From Roseomonas sp. HF4 (GTDB taxonomy: Bacteria > Pseudomonadota > Alphaproteobacteria > Acetobacterales > Acetobacteraceae): a stretch of DNA of 64,000 bases. Location of the stretch: contig NZ_STGD01000007.1 of assembly GCF_005222755.1 (NCBI RefSeq), positions 124,001-188,000 of the forward strand. Reading direction: 5' to 3'. The position numbers and the translations under genes are program-made. Position 1 is the first letter of the stretch. Every line of letters starts with the position of its first letter. Under the pieces are notes generated by a model, which saw only the letters and a list, made by a program, of their open reading frames with translations, made no database searches and was not told the origin of the DNA. Shown here one piece after another: positions 8,714 to 16,514 of this stretch.

Positions 8714-10005
8714 CCGGGCCGGTCGCGCTCGTGCTCGGCATGCTGGTCGCGACGCTGGCCGGCGGCGTCTGGGTCGGGCCGGCGCTGATGTCGATCGGCA
8801 TCGTCGCGCTCGAGGTCTATCGCGACATGCGCGTGGACCGCTTCCTGGCCGGCGACGTCTGGTCCAGCGCCACCTCGGTCGAGCTGATCACCCTGCCGCT
8901 GTTCATCCTGATGGGCGAGATCCTGTTCCACACCCGCCTGTCGGAGAACCTGTTCCGCGGCCTGTCGCCCTGGACGCGGCGGCTCCCCGGGCGGCTCGTG
9001 CATGTGAACGTGATGGGCTGCACGCTGTTCGCCGCCGTGTCTGGCTCCTCGGCCGCGACGACCGCGACGGTCGGGCGCATCACGCTGGCTGAATTGCTTT
9101 CGCGCGGCTACGACCGGCGCCTGGCCGTCGGCTCGCTGGCCGGCGCGGGGACGCTGGGCTTCCTGATCCCGCCCTCCATCCCGATGATCGTCTACGGCGT
9201 GGTGGCCGATGTCCCGATCCTGCAGCTCTTCATCGCGGGCATCGTGCCGGGGCTCGGCCTCGCGCTGATGTTCATGGGCTATATCGGCTGGCGTGCCTGG
9301 CGGGACCCGTCCCTCGTGCCGCAGAAGGAGGCACCCGTCCCGCTGCGCCAAGGGCTGGCCGCGCTCGGGCAGCTTGTGCCGGTCGTCTTCCTCATCGCCT
9401 TCGTCATGGGCAGCCTCTATTTCGGGCTGGCCAGCATCACGGAGGCGGCGGCGATGGGCGTGCTCGGCGCGCTGGTCGTGGCGATCGTGCAGCGCACGCT
9501 CACGCTCGCGGGGCTGTGGCAGGCGCTGCTCGGCACGGTGCGCACCTGCTCCATGATCGGGCTGATCCTGGTCGGCGCGCTGTTCCTGTCGAAGGCCATG
9601 GCGCGGCTCGGCCTGCCGGCCGAGGTGGCCGGCGCGATCGATGCCTGGGGCCTGCATCCCTTCGCGCTGATCGGCGTGCTGATGCTGTTCTACCTTGTGC
9701 TGGGCTGCGTGCTGGACGGGCTTTCGGCCATCGTCATGACGCTGCCGGTGACCTTGCCTCTGGCCGTCGGCGCCGGCTTCGACCCGATCTGGTTCGGCGT
9801 CTTCCTGATCGTGACGATCGAGATGGCGCAGATCACGCCGCCGGTCGGCTTCAACCTGTTCGTCATCCAGGGCCTGACGCAGGAAGGCATCTTCCGCATC
9901 GCGCGCTACGCCTGGCCCTTCTGCGTCATCATGATGGCGTTCACCGTGATGATGACGCTGTTCCCCGAGATCGTGATGGCATTGCCGCGATCCGTGCGGG
10001 GATGA
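8710..10005 (+). CDS. dctM: TRAP transporter large permease (DctM family)
   Basis: A 431-residue protein of about 12 membrane helices. Family hallmarks include LPLFILMGEILFHT near the N-terminus, FAAVSGSSAATTATVG (the conserved SGS-S-A-A-T stretch around residues 105-120) and GFLIPPSIPMIVYG (the IPPS motif). It forms the elevator-type sodium-coupled pore of the TRAP importer. Start ATG 8710 overlaps the DctQ stop, and its own stop overlaps the next gene's ATG (ATGA). Three adjacent genes thus make a complete importer for the acid that the surrounding CoA genes presumably degrade. Confidence 0.93.
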   Translation: MTGPVALVLGMLVATLAGGVWVGPALMSIGIVALEVYRDMRVDRFLAGDVWSSATSVELITLPLFILMGEILFHTRLSENLFRGLSPWTRRLPGRLVHVNVMGCTLFAAVSGSSAATTATVGRITLAELLSRGYDRRLAVGSLAGAGTLGFLIPPSIPMIVYGVVADVPILQLFIAGIVPGLGLALMFMGYIGWRAWRDPSLVPQKEAPVPLRQGLAALGQLVPVVFLIAFVMGSLYFGLASITEAAAMGVLGALVVAIVQRTLTLAGLWQALLGTVRTCSMIGLILVGALFLSKAMARLGLPAEVAGAIDAWGLHPFALIGVLMLFYLVLGCVLDGLSAIVMTLPVTLPLAVGAGFDPIWFGVFLIVTIEMAQITPPVGFNLFVIQGLTQEGIFRIARYAWPFCVIMMAFTVMMTLFPEIVMALPRSVRG

Positions 10006-10937
10006 GCCTTGCGGCGGCGATCCGGCGCCGTGGCAACCTGCTGATCGCGGGCGGCGCGCTGGTCGGGATCGCGCTGCCGCCATTGGCGGAGGCGACGCGC
10101 CCGCTGCTGCTGCCGCTGTCGGCCGCGACCATGCTGCTCGCGCTGCTGCGGGTGGAGCCCGCGGCGCTCGGCGGCGTGCTGCGCCGGCCCCTGCTGGCGC
10201 TGCTGGTGCTCGGCTGGGTGACGGCGGCGGTGCCGCTGCTGGTCTACGTGGTGCTCTCGGCCGCGCTGCCGCCGGACCACGCCTGGCTGCGCGGCGGCGT
10301 GCTGATCGCGGCCGCGCCATCCGTCATGTCGGCCGCGGCCTTCGCGTTGCTGCTCGGCGCCGATGCGGCGCTGCTGACGGTCGTCGCGCTCCCCTCCAAT
10401 GCGCTGGCGCCGCTCGTGCTGCCGGCGGCGGCCGCGCTGCTCGGAATCGGCGCCAGCCTTGATCCGGCGGCGATGGCGCTGCGGCTCGCGCTGCTGGTGG
10501 GCACGGCCTTCGGCGGCGCGGCGCTGGTTGCCGCCGCGGTCGGGCGGCCGCGGCTGCGCGCGGCGGGGCCCGGGCTCGACACGACCCTGGTGGTGTTCGT
10601 CGCCGTCTCGGCGCTGCCCTGCATGGCCGATGTCGGGCCGGCGCTGGCCGAAGCGCCGGGGGAGTTCGCGGCGGCGCTCGGCTTTGCGCTCGGGCTGAAC
10701 CTCGCCCTCCAGGCGATCGGTGCCGTGGTGTTCTGGCGCGCGCCCGTGCGGGCGGCGCTGTCTGCAGGGCTTGTCACCGGCTCGCGCAACAACGTGCTGC
10801 TGCTGGCCGCCATCGCGGGCGGCGCGGATGCCGGGCTCGGCCTCGTGGTTGCATGCGCACAGCTCACGCTCTTCATCGCGCCGGCCATCGTGGCGCCGGT
10901 CTACCGCTGCCTGCTGGCGCGGCGCGGGCAGGCTTGA
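10002..10937 (+). CDS. SBF-like (bile acid:sodium symporter type) membrane protein
   Basis: A 311-residue, strongly hydrophobic protein with about nine or ten predicted helices. The C-terminal LVTGSRNNVLLLAAIAGG resembles the conserved SGNRNMALLLA segment of alphaproteobacterial SBF/BASS-type transporters, and the ending PAIVAPVYRCLL also fits. I do not see a more specific match. The family typically moves organic anions with sodium. It overlaps the TRAP large permease by ATGA, so it is likely co-transcribed and could export or import a related acid. It is unusual as a companion of a TRAP operon. Confidence 0.65.
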   Translation: MSLAAAIRRRGNLLIAGGALVGIALPPLAEATRPLLLPLSAATMLLALLRVEPAALGGVLRRPLLALLVLGWVTAAVPLLVYVVLSAALPPDHAWLRGGVLIAAAPSVMSAAAFALLLGADAALLTVVALPSNALAPLVLPAAAALLGIGASLDPAAMALRLALLVGTAFGGAALVAAAVGRPRLRAAGPGLDTTLVVFVAVSALPCMADVGPALAEAPGEFAAALGFALGLNLALQAIGAVVFWRAPVRAALSAGLVTGSRNNVLLLAAIAGGADAGLGLVVACAQLTLFIAPAIVAPVYRCLLARRGQA

Positions 10938-10962
10938 CGGCCCGTGCGCATGTACGGACAAG
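10934..10962 (+). promoter_or_regulatory. Candidate promoter with HutC-type operator (copy 2) over the -10
   Basis: TTGACG at 10934-10939 is followed after 17 bp by GACAAG at 10957-10962. The palindromic 12-mer ATGTACGGACAA at 10950-10961 overlies the -10 region, so a bound repressor would block RNA polymerase. The same 12-mer in reverse lies at 7123-7134. It would drive the MaoC gene and the HutC-type regulator, implying autoregulation. The -10 match is weak; the operator match is the stronger evidence. Confidence 0.45.
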
Positions 10963-10987
10963 CATGGGGCAAATGCCCCGGGAGGAC

Positions 10988-11491
10988 ATGGTGACGGACA
11001 CGGCATCGGGCGCGGCGGCGGGCCGCATCATCCGCGCGCGGGACCTCTCGCGCTACCTCGACGACTTCGAGGTCGGCGACCGCTACGAGCACTGGCCCGG
11101 GCGCACCATCACCGACGCCGACAACATCCAGTTCTCGCTGCTGACCATGAACCGCCACCCGGCGCATTGCGACGCGCACTACGCGGCCGGCACCGAGTTC
11201 GGCAAGCCGCTGGTCAACAGCGCGCTCACCCTCGCGATCGTGGTGGGCATGACGGTGGACGACGTCTCGGCCAACGCCATCGCGAACCTGGGGTGGGAGG
11301 AGATCAAGCTGACCGCGCCGGTCTTCCCGGGCGACACCGTCTATGCGCGATCCGAGGTGCTGGCGGTGCGCGAGAGCCGGTCCCGCCCCGGCCAGGGCAT
11401 CGTCACGACGCGCACCGAGGGCTTCAAGGCCGACGGCACCGTCTTCCTCACTTTCGTGCGGCACAGCCTGGTGCCGCGCCGGCCGGCGTGA
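10988..11491 (+). CDS. MaoC-like hot-dog dehydratase
   Basis: A 167-residue single hot-dog domain of the MaoC/(R)-hydratase family. The segment LLTMNRHPAHCDAHYAAGTEFGKPLVNS is the family core, here of the N-x-x-P-x-H type also seen in proteins related to mesaconyl-CoA hydratase; the Asp of classical R-hydratases (SGDxNPxH) is not present at the same place. Possible starts are ATG 10964, 10973 or 10988; I chose 10988 because GGGAGGA lies immediately before it and the domain begins soon after. It would hydrate or dehydrate a CoA thioester in the same pathway as the acyl-CoA dehydrogenase and CoA-transferases. Confidence 0.85.
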   Translation: MVTDTASGAAAGRIIRARDLSRYLDDFEVGDRYEHWPGRTITDADNIQFSLLTMNRHPAHCDAHYAAGTEFGKPLVNSALTLAIVVGMTVDDVSANAIANLGWEEIKLTAPVFPGDTVYARSEVLAVRESRSRPGQGIVTTRTEGFKADGTVFLTFVRHSLVPRRPA

Positions 11492-11498
11492 TGCGCGG

Positions 11499-12239
11499 GT
11501 GAACGCCCTGACCCCCGGCCTGCCGCGCTGGGCGGCCCTCGCGGCCGCGCTGCGTGGCGCGATCCAGCGCGGCGAATACGACGTCGGCGCGCTGCTGCCG
11601 ACCGAAATGGCTCTGGCCGCTGCCTTCGGTGTCAGCCGCCAGACGGTGCGCCAGGCGATCGGCGCGCTGCGCCGGGAAGGGCTGGTCTCGGCGCGCAAGG
11701 GCGTCGGCACGCGCGTCGAGGCGACGAGCGCCGAGGCCGGCTTCACGCATACGCTGAACGACCTCGCCGACGTGTTCCAGTTTGCCGCGCGATCCGTGTT
11801 CCGCGTGCTCTCCACAGAACGCCGGGTGCCGCGCGGGCGGATGGCGCAGCGCCTCGGCACGCGCGCGGGCGATGCGTGGCTGCACCTGCGCGGACTCAGG
11901 GAGACGGCCGACGGCGCGCGCGTGCTCGGCCTGACCGAGGTCTGGGTGGACGGCGCCTATGCCGCGGCCGCCGAAGCCGCCCCGGCCCGGCGGGAAGCGA
12001 TCTTCGCTGCCATCGAGGCGGCGCATGGCCTGACCATCGGCACCGTGCGGCAGGAGATCGAGGCGACCGTGCTCGGCGCGGCGGATGCGGCCGTACTCGG
12101 CATGCGGCGCGGCGCGCCGGCGCTCAGGATCACGCGCAACTACCTGACGACCGACGGCCGGCTCGTGGAACTCACCAGCACGCTTCACCCCGAACCCGGC
12201 TTCCGCTACGCCATCACGCTCAGGCGGGCGGCCGGCTGA
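11499..12239 (+). CDS. GntR family transcriptional regulator, HutC/UTRA type
   Basis: A 246-residue regulator. The N-terminal winged helix spans about residues 9-74, with LPTEMALAAAFGVSRQTVRQAI as the recognition-helix region and GLVSARKGVGTRV as the wing. The C-terminal UTRA (chorismate-lyase fold) ligand domain spans about residues 90-242. GTG 11499 lies eight bases after the MaoC stop. The family represses catabolic operons and is released by a pathway metabolite. The paired TGTACGGACA sites at 7123 and 10950 are the best candidates for its operators, suggesting control of the hydratase/TRAP operons and of its own operon. Confidence 0.9.
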   Translation: MNALTPGLPRWAALAAALRGAIQRGEYDVGALLPTEMALAAAFGVSRQTVRQAIGALRREGLVSARKGVGTRVEATSAEAGFTHTLNDLADVFQFAARSVFRVLSTERRVPRGRMAQRLGTRAGDAWLHLRGLRETADGARVLGLTEVWVDGAYAAAAEAAPARREAIFAAIEAAHGLTIGTVRQEIEATVLGAADAAVLGMRRGAPALRITRNYLTTDGRLVELTSTLHPEPGFRYAITLRRAAG

Positions 12240-12261
12240 CGCGCGCCGAAGGGGACGCTTC

Positions 12262-13251
12262 ATGGGCGAATGGACCGCGCGGCGCATCGGCCTGATCATC
12301 CGGCCCGGCATGGACGCGCGGATGGGGGCCAACGTGCAGGGCCCCTCCATGATCCGCGTGCCGGACTGGGTCGAGGGCGCGCTCGGGCGCTACTACCTCT
12401 ATTTCGCCGACCACAAGGGGTCCTACATCCGCCTCGCCTACGCGGATGCGCCGGAAGGGCCGTGGCGCATGCATGAGGCAGGCAGCCTCGACCTGCGCGA
12501 CAGCCTGTTCCCGACCACGCCCGCGCGGCGTCCCGCGACGGAGCGGGGCGGCGAAGCCTTCGACCGGCTGCCCGGCGGGGCGATGGAAGCGGCCCCCGGG
12601 CTGCTCTCCGCCGAGGCGGAAGCCTCCCATCCGCACATCGCATCGCCTGACGTTCACGTCGACCACGCCAACCGGCGCATCGTGATGTACGTGCACGGCC
12701 TCGTGGCCTGGAAAACGCAGCGCACGCGGGCGGCGATCTCGGTGGACGGCATCGCCTTCGCGGCGCGGCCCGAGCTGTTCGGGCCGTCCTACTTTCGCGT
12801 CTTCCGCCACGGCGGCGCGCACTACGCGCTGGCGATGCCGGGCATCCTGTTCCGCTCGGCCGACGGGCTTTCGGGTTTCGAGCGCGGCCCCGACCTGTTC
12901 AACCCGATGCAGCGCCACACCGCGGTGCTGGTGCGCGACAACGTGCTGCACGTGTTCTGGACGCAGGTCGGCGACGTGCCGGAGCGCATCCTGCATTCGC
13001 GCATCCCGCTCCTCGGCGATTGGCGCGCCTGGCGCGTCGAGGGCGAGCCGAACGAGGTGCTCCGCCCCGAGGAAGCCTGGGAGGGCGCCGGCCTGCCGCT
13101 GGCACCGTCCGTCCGCGGCGCGGTGAACCTGCCGGTGAACCAGCTCCGCGATCCGGCGGTGTTCGAGGAGGGCGGCAGGCTCTACTTGCTCTACGCCGTG
13201 CAGGGGGAAGCCGGCATCGCCATCGCGGAGCTGCGCGCGGCGCGTGGCTGA
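12262..13251 (+). CDS. GH43-like five-bladed beta-propeller protein, function unknown
   Basis: A 329-residue protein without a signal peptide. It shows repeated propeller-blade features: GPSMIRVPDW...YYLYFADH...IRLAYADAPEGPW near the N-terminus, SPDVHVDHANRRIVMYVHG in the middle, and RDPAVFEEGGRLYLLYAV near the C-terminus. These resemble the Asp-containing blades of glycoside hydrolase clans GH43/GH32, but I cannot assign the full acid/base pair or a substrate. The ATG at 12262 is preceded by AAGGGGA. It lies between two GntR-type regulators and next to a sulfatase operon, so a carbohydrate-related role is plausible but not shown. Confidence 0.6.
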   Translation: MGEWTARRIGLIIRPGMDARMGANVQGPSMIRVPDWVEGALGRYYLYFADHKGSYIRLAYADAPEGPWRMHEAGSLDLRDSLFPTTPARRPATERGGEAFDRLPGGAMEAAPGLLSAEAEASHPHIASPDVHVDHANRRIVMYVHGLVAWKTQRTRAAISVDGIAFAARPELFGPSYFRVFRHGGAHYALAMPGILFRSADGLSGFERGPDLFNPMQRHTAVLVRDNVLHVFWTQVGDVPERILHSRIPLLGDWRAWRVEGEPNEVLRPEEAWEGAGLPLAPSVRGAVNLPVNQLRDPAVFEEGGRLYLLYAVQGEAGIAIAELRAARG

Positions 13252-13264
13252 CCGCGGCGCGCGT

Positions 13265-13960
13265 TCAGCGCCCGCGCAGCACGGCAAGCCGCGCCCGCCG
13301 GACCGCCAGCAGGTGCCGGCGCATCGCCGCGCGCGCGGCGGCGGCATCGGCGGCGACGATCGCCTCGGCAATGGCGCGATGCTCGCCGAGGTTCTCGCGC
13401 CGCCGCGCGGGGGTGACGGCCAGGTCCTCGAGCCGGTCGGACACCGGGCTCGCCTGGTCCTGCCACAGCCCGGCGACGATGCGCGCCAGCACGGCATTTC
13501 CCGAGGCTTCCGCGATCGCGACGTGGAAGGCGCGGTCGGCCTCGTGGTCGGCGCGGCGGGCGGCGCGGTCGGCGCGCAGCCGGGCCAGTGCGCCGGACAC
13601 GGCCGCCCGCCCCGCGGGGCCGGCATGGCGCGCGGCGAGGGCCGCGCATTCGGGCTCGACCGCCAGCCGCGCGGCAAGGATGTCGAAGGGGCCGGGCGCG
13701 TCCTGCGGCGCGGGCGCGGTGCGCGCGCGGCGCCCGCGGACATAGATGCCGGATCCGCCGCGCACCTCGACCAGGCCCTCGATCTCGAGCGCGATCAGCG
13801 CCTCGCGCAGGGAAGGACGGCTGACCTGCAGGCGGTGGGCGAGGTCGCGCTCGGCCGGCAGGCGGCTTCCGGGCGGCAGTTCGCCGGCTGCGATCATGGC
13901 GGCGATCTGTTCGGCGATGCGGCGGAACAGGCGGCGGGGCGGAATGGGCTCGAAGGGCAT
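13265..13960 (-). CDS. GntR family transcriptional regulator, FadR/FCD type
   Basis: A 231-residue regulator. The winged helix covers residues 8-77, with LPAERDLAHRLQVSRPSLREAL as the helix-turn-helix. The all-helical FCD ligand domain covers about residues 93-225 and has metal-site candidates D142, H146, H194 and H216. ATG 13960 is chosen over an upstream TTG (14005) because the extension would run through the divergent promoter. It is transcribed away from the Bug receptor/sulfatase operon. A tandem TGGTCA site overlaps the start region of that operon, so it probably represses it. The inducer is unknown. Confidence 0.88.
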   Translation of the reverse strand: MPFEPIPPRRLFRRIAEQIAAMIAAGELPPGSRLPAERDLAHRLQVSRPSLREALIALEIEGLVEVRGGSGIYVRGRRARTAPAPQDAPGPFDILAARLAVEPECAALAARHAGPAGRAAVSGALARLRADRAARRADHEADRAFHVAIAEASGNAVLARIVAGLWQDQASPVSDRLEDLAVTPARRRENLGEHRAIAEAIVAADAAAARAAMRRHLLAVRRARLAVLRGR

Positions 13961-13968
13961 GGCGGTCG

Positions 13969-13997
13969 TTGACTCGCCATAACGGTCGTCGCTAGCG
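13969..13997 (+). promoter_or_regulatory. Promoter P1 for the Bug receptor-sulfatase-SDR operon
   Basis: TTGACT at 13969-13974 is separated by 17 bp from CTAGCG at 13992-13997. The arrangement, including AACGGT inside the spacer and GTTG after the -10, is repeated at 17273-17301 before the next operon. That repetition supports a genuine promoter in spite of the non-consensus -10. Confidence 0.5.
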
Positions 13998-14018
13998 TTG
14001 GTCAACTGGTCAGGCCAA
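13998..14018. promoter_or_regulatory. Candidate FCD-regulator operator
   Basis: Two TGGTCA half-sites at 13999-14004 and 14007-14012 are followed by an inverted GGCCA (14013-14017). The outer TTGG and CCAA arms give an imperfect palindrome of the TGGTnnnnCCA type that FadR-family regulators bind. The site lies just downstream of the P1 -10, where binding would block transcription start. It sits in the gap between the FCD regulator and the Bug receptor gene. Confidence 0.5.
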
Positions 14019-14046
14019 TTCCAGGACCAGGCATGGGAGGAAGGCG

Positions 14047-15045
14047 ATGTCGCAGGAACCCGGAACGGGTCTGGCGCGTCCTCTGTCGCGCCGCGCGATC
14101 CTGGGCGGCGCCGTCGCCCTTGCCGCGCCCGGCATCGCGTCGGCGCAGGGAGACTGGCCGAGCAAGCCCATCCGCATCGTCGTGCCCTTCGCCCCGGGCG
14201 GCACCACGGACATCAGCGCGAGGCTGCTCGCCGCGCATCTCGGGGCGCGCCTCGGCGGCACGGTGGTCGTCGAGAACAAGGCCGGCGCAACGACGACGAT
14301 CGGCGCGGCCGAGGTTGCGCGCGCCGCACCGGACGGCCACACCTTCCTGATGGCGCCGCCGCCCTTCGTGATCGTGCAGTTCGCCTTCCCGAACCTTCCC
14401 TACGACCCGGAGAAGGACTTCCGCCCGGTCGCGATGGTGCTCCGCTCCCCGTTCATCCTGGCGGTGCGGGCGGACCTGCCCGTGAGGTCCGTAGCCGAAC
14501 TCGTCGCACTGGCGAAGTCGCGGCCCGGCGCCCTGACCTACGGCTCGCCCGGCCCCGGGTCGCTGCCGCATGTCGCAACCGAGTTGTTCAGGCTGCGCAC
14601 CGGCATCGACATCCTGCACGTGCCCTATCGCGGCGGCGGGCCGGCGTTGCTCGACCTCGCGGGCGGGCGGCTCGACCTCTATTTCTCGACGCCGCCGGAG
14701 ACCGCGCCGCATGTGCAGTCCGGCCGCGTCCGGGTGCTGGCGGTCGCGACGCCGCAGCCGAGCCCGCTCGCGCCCGGCCTGCCGACCATCGCGAGCACGG
14801 TGCCCGGCCTGCATGTCGAATACTGGTCGGGGCTCATGGCGCCGGCCGCGACGCCGGACGCCATCGTCGCGCGCGTCAACCGCGAGACCCAGGCCGTGCT
14901 GGCCATGCCGGAGGTGGGCGAGCGCCTCGCGGCCCTCGGCAGCGCGCCGGCGCCGGGCAGTGTCGAGGATTTCGCGCGGATGCTGGCGGCCGAGCGCGTG
15001 CAGTTCCGCGAGGCCGTCGCGGCCGCCGGTATCCGGGTGCAGTGA
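14047..15045 (+). CDS. Bug (TctC-type) periplasmic solute-binding protein
   Basis: A 332-residue tripartite tricarboxylate receptor. A Tat-like SRRAILGGA motif (R15-R16) and a cut after ASA at residue 33 export it. The mature N-terminus WPSKPIRIVVPFAPGGTTDISAR is the classic Bug signature, and VPYRGGGPALLDLAGGRLDLYF is the conserved mid-domain. GGGAGGA lies a few bases before ATG 14047. The family binds small carboxylates and related ligands. No TctA/TctB permease genes are in the window, so it is an orphan receptor. It leads a coupled operon with a sulfatase and an SDR. Confidence 0.92.
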   Translation: MSQEPGTGLARPLSRRAILGGAVALAAPGIASAQGDWPSKPIRIVVPFAPGGTTDISARLLAAHLGARLGGTVVVENKAGATTTIGAAEVARAAPDGHTFLMAPPPFVIVQFAFPNLPYDPEKDFRPVAMVLRSPFILAVRADLPVRSVAELVALAKSRPGALTYGSPGPGSLPHVATELFRLRTGIDILHVPYRGGGPALLDLAGGRLDLYFSTPPETAPHVQSGRVRVLAVATPQPSPLAPGLPTIASTVPGLHVEYWSGLMAPAATPDAIVARVNRETQAVLAMPEVGERLAALGSAPAPGSVEDFARMLAAERVQFREAVAAAGIRVQ

Positions 15046-15047
15046 GG

Positions 15048-16514
15048 ATGGCGCCGCGCCGCCCCAACATCCTCTGGTTCTGTTCCGACCAGCAGCGCTG
15101 GGACACGGTCGGCGCGCTGGGCAATCCGCATATCCGGACGCCGGCGATGGACGTCCTGGCGGGTCAGGGCACCGCCTTCCGCCGCGCCTACACGCAGTCC
15201 CCGATCTGCACGCCGTCGCGCGCATCCTTCCTCACGGGGCGCTATCCCGCCACGCACCAGGTCTATCGGAACGGCAACGCCGTCTTTCCCGCGCATGAGA
15301 AGCTGGTGACGCGGATCTTCGCCGATGCCGGCTACGATTGCGGGCTGATCGGCAAGCTGCACCTGTCGGCCGCCAAGCATCACGAGAAGCGCGCCGACGA
15401 CGGCTACCGATACTTCCAGTACAACCATCACCCGACGCCCGACGCGCGCCACGCCGACGCCTACGAGCACTGGCTGCGCCACGAGAAGAAGGTGGACCCG
15501 CAGGCACTGTTTCGCGGCCTCGGTGCCTTCTGCGGGCCGGGCGTGCCGGCGGAGTTCCACCAGAGCACCTGGTGCGCCGAGATGGCGGTCCGCTTCATCA
15601 CCGACCGCCGCGACGGGCCATGGCTGCTGAGCGTCAATCCCTTCGACCCGCACGCGCCCTTCGACGCGCCGCCCGAGGCGCTGGCGCAGGTCGACCCGGA
15701 CAGCCTGCCGCTCCCGCTCTGGCGACCCTCGGACGCGGAGCGGTGGCGCGACTTCGCGCGCGTCGACCAGCAGCAGGTCGCGGCGCTGGATCCCACCATC
15801 CGCCGCCCGCCGACCCCGGCGCCCACGGTGCGCGACCACGACAAGGTCGCCTCCCACGTGCCGGGCGACTACGACGCGCTGCTGGTCAAGGCGAACTATT
15901 ACGCCATGATCCAGCACCTGGACGCGCAGTTCGCGCGCATCATGGAGGCGCTGCGCGCAAGCGGCCAGGCGGAGGACACCATCGTCGTCTACATGAGCGA
16001 CCATGGCGAGCAGCTTGGCGACCATGGCCTGGTGCTGAAGGGATGCCGCTTCTTCGACGGGCTGGTGCGCGTGCCGCTGGTGCTGTCCTGGCCGGGGCGG
16101 TTCACGGCCGGGCAGGTCAGCGAGGCGCTCGTCGAGCTGGTCGACGTGGCGCCGACGCTGCTCGACGCGGCGGGCCTCGAGGTGCCGGACTCGATGCAGG
16201 GCCGGTCCCTGCTGCCGATCCTGGAAGGGCGGGCGGATCCGCACCGGCACAAGGACGTGGTGGTGACGGAATACAAGGATTCCGTGGGCGGCCACGACGA
16301 TTCCACGCATGGCTCGATGGTCTTCGACGGCCGCTGGAAGTCGGTCGTCTACCACGACCATCCGAAGGGCGAGATCTTCGACCACGCGACCGACCCGGGC
16401 GAGTTCGACAACCTCTGGGACGACGTCGCGCTGCGGGCGGACCGCCTGAAGGTGCATCTCGACGCGCTGGCGGCGACCGTCAGCGCCGGCCCGCCGCGCG
16501 CGGCGCTGTACTGA
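15048..16514 (+). CDS. Sulfatase family hydrolase (C-type, formylglycine-dependent)
   Basis: A 488-residue alkaline-phosphatase-superfamily sulfatase. C54 in ICTPSRASF is the Cys of the CxPSR signature that formylglycine-generating enzyme converts. Other active-site landmarks are D14 (CSDQQRWD), R58, K103/H105 (IGKLHL), H202 (DPHAPF) and D318-H319 (SDHGEQLGDHG). No signal peptide is visible, so it appears cytoplasmic; phosphonate monoester hydrolases share this architecture and are an alternative. ATG 15048 is preferred; an in-frame GTG at 15042 overlaps the previous stop. No formylglycine-generating enzyme gene is in the window. The partner receptor and SDR suggest uptake and desulfation of a sulfated small molecule. 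Confidence 0.9.
   Translation: MAPRRPNILWFCSDQQRWDTVGALGNPHIRTPAMDVLAGQGTAFRRAYTQSPICTPSRASFLTGRYPATHQVYRNGNAVFPAHEKLVTRIFADAGYDCGLIGKLHLSAAKHHEKRADDGYRYFQYNHHPTPDARHADAYEHWLRHEKKVDPQALFRGLGAFCGPGVPAEFHQSTWCAEMAVRFITDRRDGPWLLSVNPFDPHAPFDAPPEALAQVDPDSLPLPLWRPSDAERWRDFARVDQQQVAALDPTIRRPPTPAPTVRDHDKVASHVPGDYDALLVKANYYAMIQHLDAQFARIMEALRASGQAEDTIVVYMSDHGEQLGDHGLVLKGCRFFDGLVRVPLVLSWPGRFTAGQVSEALVELVDVAPTLLDAAGLEVPDSMQGRSLLPILEGRADPHRHKDVVVTEYKDSVGGHDDSTHGSMVFDGRWKSVVYHDHPKGEIFDHATDPGEFDNLWDDVALRADRLKVHLDALAATVSAGPPRAALY

Noticed and set aside
13961-14005. Upstream TTG start for the FCD regulator
   Set aside because: The extension would lie across the divergent promoter P1 and its operator and adds no domain residues.
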